Below, piece by piece: positions 20,995-26,011 of a stretch of DNA of 26,011 bases. Each line of letters opens with the position of its first letter. Position 1 is the first letter of the stretch. A program made the position numbers and the translations under genes. The notes under the pieces are model-generated. The model saw only the letters and a list, made by a program, of their open reading frames with translations, had not been told where the DNA came from and ran no database searches. The stretch is from Syncephalis fuscata (lineage: Eukaryota; Zoopagomycota; Zoopagomycetes; Zoopagales; Piptocephalidaceae): positions 1 to 26,011 of the forward strand of contig JAHLTZ010000114.1 of the NCBI GenBank assembly GCA_025786725.1. Direction: 5' to 3'.

Positions 20995-22111
20995 TTACTC
21001 TGTTTCCACGGCACGAGCGGCTGCTTCGATAGCCTCGGCTTCTTGTAGTGCAAGTACATCAACCGGTCCAAACTGCGATGCAGCAGCCTGTCCAGCCTCT
21101 GCACCACCTGCTGCACTAGCCGAAGCTTCAATAGAATCGGCACTTGTGCCATATTGCGCATGATACTGCGCTACAAGCTTCTGTTCCTCCTGCCACTGTG
21201 CCACCGACCATAAAGCTGCACCAACAGCATTTGTAAACGAAAAGAATATATTTGCAATCGGAATTAGTTGTAAGAAATAACAGACCATTCCAAATCCTAG
21301 CCAATTGTCAATCACTGTATTTTTGTAACTTGGCTTTACTTACCAGCATACGCACGCCAATGACGAACTGCATAGGCTCGGCTTTGTTTAAAGTCCCACC
21401 CTTTAACTTCAACATGGTAACGCGTTTGCTTTTCCCATGCGTACATCCAACCATTCACGTAGCAGAATACCATTGTGCCAGCAATAGGAATAGCATTGAG
21501 AGGAAAGGTGATAATAAGCAAAATAATACTAATAATACTTTGAGTGCAACACAGACCGCAATCAGCCGCGCATCCACGGCAACACGCATCTGGACGGTCC
21601 GACAGCGGAAGACCCTTATCATGCCAGACGTAGTCAACCATACTTTCCGCCAAGGCTGGAATGATAATAAGCACAGCAATAAGTAGAATAAGTGCAGACA
21701 TAAGCAGCGCTACGACTACGGACACTGTCCAGGCTAAACCGCTTGGACAGTTGGCTCTAATAAGTGCGTGCGCGATAAACGGCATGGCCGTAAAGCTGCC
21801 CGCCAACGACCCAAGAGCCACTACAAGAGCAATAAAAAATGCTAAAAAGAACAGCAGTTAGTATATATCCATGAATAGTATCAATACACTTACCACAAAA
21901 GCATTTTGCCCATAGTGCAGGATGTACAAGAAAGTACGCTATACCTTGTATCGGATAGCTAGAGGCTGGTAACAACATGTTGCTGAAGTAGATACGCTGT
22001 ACAAGTGGTGAAGAAGAGTAAAAATATAAATGAAAGAAAAGTGCTGACCTTTGCGCACTTGTCAGCATTTAAACCAATCACATCCTGCAGCATGGCTTTA
22101 TATTGTCGCAT
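20995..22111 (-). CDS. EI24-domain membrane protein (Lds/Rrt8-like)
   Basis: Exons: 22111-22049, 21996-21894, 21841-21344, 21296-20995; 966 nt, 321 residues, phases consistent. The intron before exon 3 has a perfect TACTAAC branch point. The sequence follows the fungal EI24/Lds-Rrt8 pattern: ASSYPIQGIAYFLVHPALW near residue 35, then four long hydrophobic segments (about residues 56-82, 90-120, 150-185 and 222-255). Between the last two segments is a loop with NGWMYAWE and RYHVEVKGWDF. The last segment contains IPIANIFF and FTNAVGAALW. Yeast relatives are linked to lipid droplets and outer spore wall assembly, and animal EI24 is an ER protein in autophagy; the role here is not determined. A Cys-rich loop (CCRGCAADCGLCC) and an Ala/Glu-rich C-terminal tail of about 70 residues are additions to note. 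Confidence 0.85.
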
Positions 22112-24867
22112 TTTGTTTTATTTTTGCACTGCCATTGCTAATGCAAACTAAAATATGCACCAGTACACGTGTTTGCTATATCGAATACGCTACAAGACAG
22201 CACAAAAATATTCAGAATTGCTAGACTCTTGGCACTGTTTAATATTTGGTGTAATTCGTATTTATTATAGATATGGTATTACTAAGCTTGGCATTTGCTT
22301 TTACTCATTTTATTTATTAATTTATTAAACTAAACATTATAAACATAATGATCATCTGAACAATGCTAATATTACTGTGAACTGAATAGGCAATACTATG
22401 AACATCATTTGATTCATGTCCGCCAGCTGAGTTTAAATAGTAGCTTAGCATGTCGATGTAGCTTAATCAATACCATGAATATGTTGAATACTTTGTCGTC
22501 AGCTTTATCATAATTTATATTAACATCGTCTTATAACAATACAATACGTTTATTAAAAACTTTTACAAAATAAATTGGTTTAAAACACATAGATATTAGA
22601 CTACTTAGTTTGAGTAACGACATGGTATATTATCATTAGTATATTTGATGAACAATTAGTATATGTTCAACATATTTTGTTATTTAAATATAAACCATCT
22701 TACATTCAGTTGTTAATTGTTTTATATTCTATTGTTACTATTGCCTAAATTACATAATTCAACAAAGTTCAGTTTAAGCTTCGTTGCACTCTAATTAAGC
22801 TTTTTCCCATCAGTGCCCATTGCATTTACTCGCCATTTAATTACTGACAGTATTATAAATACTTAATACTGCCGGCCAAACATTCAATAAACAACTTTTT
22901 TTACTTACAATTATTTTTTAGCTTATTTTCAGATTTATACAGTTGAGACTTCTGTTTAAATTACTGAATAAAGCTATTTATTTGTAATAAAGGTTATTAA
23001 ACTATTAAATTAATAATATTTATTAACTTAGATATCTACACATTGATGAAGCCACCTTTTACCCCTTCTACTTTATTTGGTTGCTTAGCAAACCTTACAT
23101 AACCATACATCTGGTTTTTTAACACTATAATAATTAGTAGTTTTATGACCAACTACCTTTTATTCTTTTAATATACTGCCATTAATAAATTTAACTTGCC
23201 TGTTTATAAATATTGGCTGACAGGAATCACAAATCACAATCTACGTCACTAAATTTCTTTTTCTCTTTCTCTTTCTCTTTCTTCACACTTGATAACATTA
23301 CTAATTGTATATACTTTTATATTTTATATGTGCCATCTAGTTAGTATCAGTAATTAAATGATTACTAGTTAATTGCAAACACCTTCTACACTATGCCCTT
23401 GCATTGCTCTTTTTTGTAAATTACCTTCATTACTTCGAATATTATTATTGGTACTTTTATTAACGTATTAAGTCCATTTCTAACTTGTTTTTATGTTATG
23501 TTAAATATATATTGCGAGTATCTCGCTGTATGCTTTGTTTTTGCTATGGATTCCCATTGCAAAGCTGTTACTAGCACGAGCAGCAGTGGAGATCTATAGT
23601 AAACCAAAGTATAGAGTAAAGTTGACTATATTAACTAATATCTTTTTGCCAAATACTTTGTTCTTTGCTCTTTTTCCGCTATTTGAACTTTTTTATTATT
23701 TAGTACTTTTTTAAGTACCGATATTTTTACAGCGTTGTATTGACTTTTCTTTTTTTGCATTTCTTTTTTGGGCCAATATTGTGACTGGCACCAACGTTTA
23801 TTATGGATTATTACAATATATTATATTAACCAATACTTAAAACGTGTCATCCTATGAATGTTTAAACAATTGTTGCTACATTTTATTTGATTAACTGTGT
23901 TTCAACAAACATGGAAATGAATATACAAATTGAGGGAAGCATTGATAGTCTACATTCCAAAAGATTTTTCGCCTCTCATTAGTGAATAAGCTGTCATCTT
24001 TTTTGTTTAGTTGTTTAACAATATTACTGATAACTAAAACTGTCACGCAATAAAATTCCCACTTTTCTGCATCTAATTATTTGTCTTTTGTTCATTTATT
24101 AGCTTTATAGTCGTTTTAATGTATAAATTAGCTATGAGGCGTTATATTGTAAAAATAGCGCCATTATTATGAAATCTGTATGACTACTAATTAGTTTTAT
24201 TATATATCACTTGAATTAATACTAAACAATATAAATACTGAGTAAATACAGTATGTGAGTTGAAATTAAAGGTTCAAATAGCTATAGGCCTTAAATGTAT
24301 ACACTATTTTTACATTCGTAACACATGGATAGCATGCGCTTAATATAGCTACACGTATGATTGTCATTTCTTAAGAAAATATTAATTTTTACTATATTAT
24401 TTTATCATTACTTAGTCTATCCTTATCACTATATGTTTAGTCTAATTTAATAATTGGTATTAATAGAATGTTTTTATAACATATACCAAGCACTTGACTT
24501 AATTATTATACATTTTTACATTTGTTTATACTTTAACAAACCATATTATATTTTTTACATCTCTTATCCATTAAATGCCTTTGCAATATATTTATACTAT
24601 CTTTTGTAAAATAATTTACATGTTTAATCATAGTTTATTATTAACAGATTAAATGCACGATAAGCAGCATTGAACAACTTTTACTGCTAATAAGCCAGGT
24701 ATTAATTTTATTATATATGATAGACTTTTTGCAATATGTACTATCTTTGAGTATTGGCCGTGCATTTGTATCAATGCTAGATGGCATGGGTGTTCCTGTA
24801 TAAGCCGTATACTCATTATGTCTACTTTTTACTAAGACTGTAGTATTATTTTTGTTATCTATTCCAA
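22112..24867. other. 2.7-kb AT-rich gene desert
   Basis: No open frame above about 60 codons was offered on either strand, and I found no consistent exon chain, tRNA-like box pair or array. The first few hundred bases must contain the promoter of the EI24-family gene. A CTTTCT pyrimidine repeat lies near 23257-23283. The plus strand is T-rich over long stretches. Confidence 0.6.
23257..23283. repeat. CTTTCT pyrimidine microsatellite
   Basis: Short run of TTTCTC units in the AT-rich non-coding region. Confidence 0.75.
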
Positions 24868-26011
24868 TTACTCCTCTATTTTAAACTGATCATCAGGCTT
24901 TAAACGTAAATCAACAACAAAAAGAAGCACAATAACGCGCATAATATATGTTGATTTAAAAATAATTGCGTAAGTAAGCTCTCTCTCGACGTCGTAACTC
25001 CAGATTCCTGTTATATTGATCACATTTGTAGTAAACATCATCAGATATCCCAATAAAAATATTGCACATAGCTTTGTTACCTAATATGCTATTAGTAAAT
25101 ATTATTGATTTCTATTTCGCTTACTAGTGTAGTTTTTATACTTACTAGTGTCAGTGCATGTCTTGCGGCACTATCCACTAATAGATCGTTTCGTTTTAGC
25201 CAGAATACTATACCTAAGCATAAATAGTTTAACATTATAGTATTTAGTAGCAACATTATCCATTACCGTAATAAATTAATATAATTATACTAAAAGGTTG
25301 AACAACCAACTTAAGACAATCAATAGTCATCATTAATGTGCTGTGTGCCTCAAATATTAAATCAAAGCTGTAAATAAGTAATAAAGCATGGCCAATAATT
25401 GATAATATAAGCAAAATAATAATGCCATATCGAAGTAGCAGTAACTGTCGATTATTTTGGAAGATGATTGCAATTGAATGCCTATTAATTATTATTATTA
25501 TTATTAGCAATAGGTTTTAATAGAATCAGCAACATTCTTTCTACAGTATATAACATACCATAGCAGTAGCAACGTATAAAATCCAACACATAAAAAAAAA
25601 GCTTGAAAAATGACTATCCATATATAAGCCGAATCATTTATCTCGAAAACAAACCCTGGTATATATACTAAAATATAAGACTAGCTTATTAGCATTCTAA
25701 TAATATTAGTAATTGTGATATTGTCTTACATATTGCCGCACACACTGCAGAAATATATATTATTATTTGTTGTTTAGTAATAGTTCTTTTTGCTTTGACC
25801 AAACGGTACAAAATTATAAAACTGTATATTATAACAACTAAAAGTATAGCCTGCATGCAATATATAAATGCTCGATAGCCAGTTGATAAACGAACTTCAT
25901 TCCAAGGCCCTGGTTCTATTGATAACACCAGTTTATGTATTAGCTAGTGTGCAGAATATAATAGGAATATCCAAGTAGACTCAATTACCTTCTTCACTGT
26001 TACAATGACTG
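24868..26011 (-). CDS. Seven-helix membrane protein, N-terminus outside window
   Basis: Exons: 26011-25989, 25915-25730, 25667-25559, 25481-25267, 25213-25146, 25080-24868; phases close at all five introns, giving about 271 visible residues to the TAA at 24870-24868. Seven hydrophobic stretches can be counted: after GYRAF; around YISAVCAAI; after DSAYIW, ending FYTLLLLW; RYGIIILLILS; around CLKLVVQPFSII; KLCAIFLLGYL; and IMRVIVLLFVV. Each is about 20-25 residues. The visible N-terminal part (CNSEEEPGPWNEV) is polar with a Cys and may be extracellular. The C-terminal tail is short and acidic (KPDDQFKIEE). The layout suggests a receptor-like 7TM protein. The segment ending LLLLWHSIAIIF is faintly like TOM1/GPR137-type proteins, but I would not name a family. 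It has no class-A GPCR DRY or NPxxY motif that I can see. Confidence 0.75.

Noticed and set aside
21252-21861. Plus-strand frames of 144 and 66 residues
   Set aside because: Antisense shadows of the EI24-family gene, whose four exons splice in phase.
24255-24290. tRNA B-box-like word (GGTTCAAAT)
   Set aside because: No matching A box, acceptor stem or cloverleaf could be built around it.

Overview
The window is nuclear DNA of a eukaryote with an AT-rich, intron-dense genome. Genes are interrupted by many short spliceosomal introns, mostly about 45-80 nt, with GTAAGT/GTATGT-type donors and TAG/CAG acceptors. The gene set (NOP14, NPL4, USB1, a CTR copper transporter, an EI24-domain protein, a CENP-L-like kinetochore protein) together with the compact gene style suggests an early-diverging fungus, for example Zoopagomycota or a relative. 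That placement is inference. I see no prokaryotic, CRISPR, IS or viral features.

Layout, left to right. Positions 1-1301 (minus) hold the 5' part of a low-complexity protein that runs off the window. A long non-coding stretch with CA/GT and purine-rich simple repeats follows. Positions 3497-3973 hold a broken partial copy of the CENP-L-like gene. Positions 4566-6208 (minus) hold a two-exon F-box-like gene. Positions 7198-8337 hold a 44-unit, 26-bp minisatellite flanked by degenerate dispersed repeats. Positions 9359-11063 (minus) hold the intact nine-exon CENP-L-like gene. NOP14 lies divergently at 11526-14844 (plus). NPL4 at about 15088-17689 (minus) converges on NOP14. USB1 at 17779-19089 (plus) shares a very short promoter interval with NPL4. 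The CTR copper transporter at 19160-19858 (minus) converges on USB1. Positions 19859-20994 carry a second copy of the dispersed repeat. The EI24-family gene is at 20995-22111 (minus). After a 2.7-kb AT-rich desert, a seven-helix membrane protein runs from 24868 off the right end (minus).

The middle block is a dense housekeeping cluster: small-subunit ribosome biogenesis (NOP14), p97/Cdc48 cofactor (NPL4), U6 snRNA 3'-end trimming (USB1) and copper uptake (CTR). The genes are packed as divergent and convergent pairs with gaps of about 70-460 bp. They do not form one pathway. The left half is the dynamic part. A 6.3-kb-spaced direct repeat, formed by the functional CENP-L-like gene and its pseudogene, brackets the F-box gene and the minisatellite. 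The pseudogene is a mosaic of a nearly identical half and a clearly older half.

All gene models are hand-spliced from the sequence. Reading phase closes across every intron except two places: near 325-345 in the first gene, and the NPL4 intron at 16986-17032.
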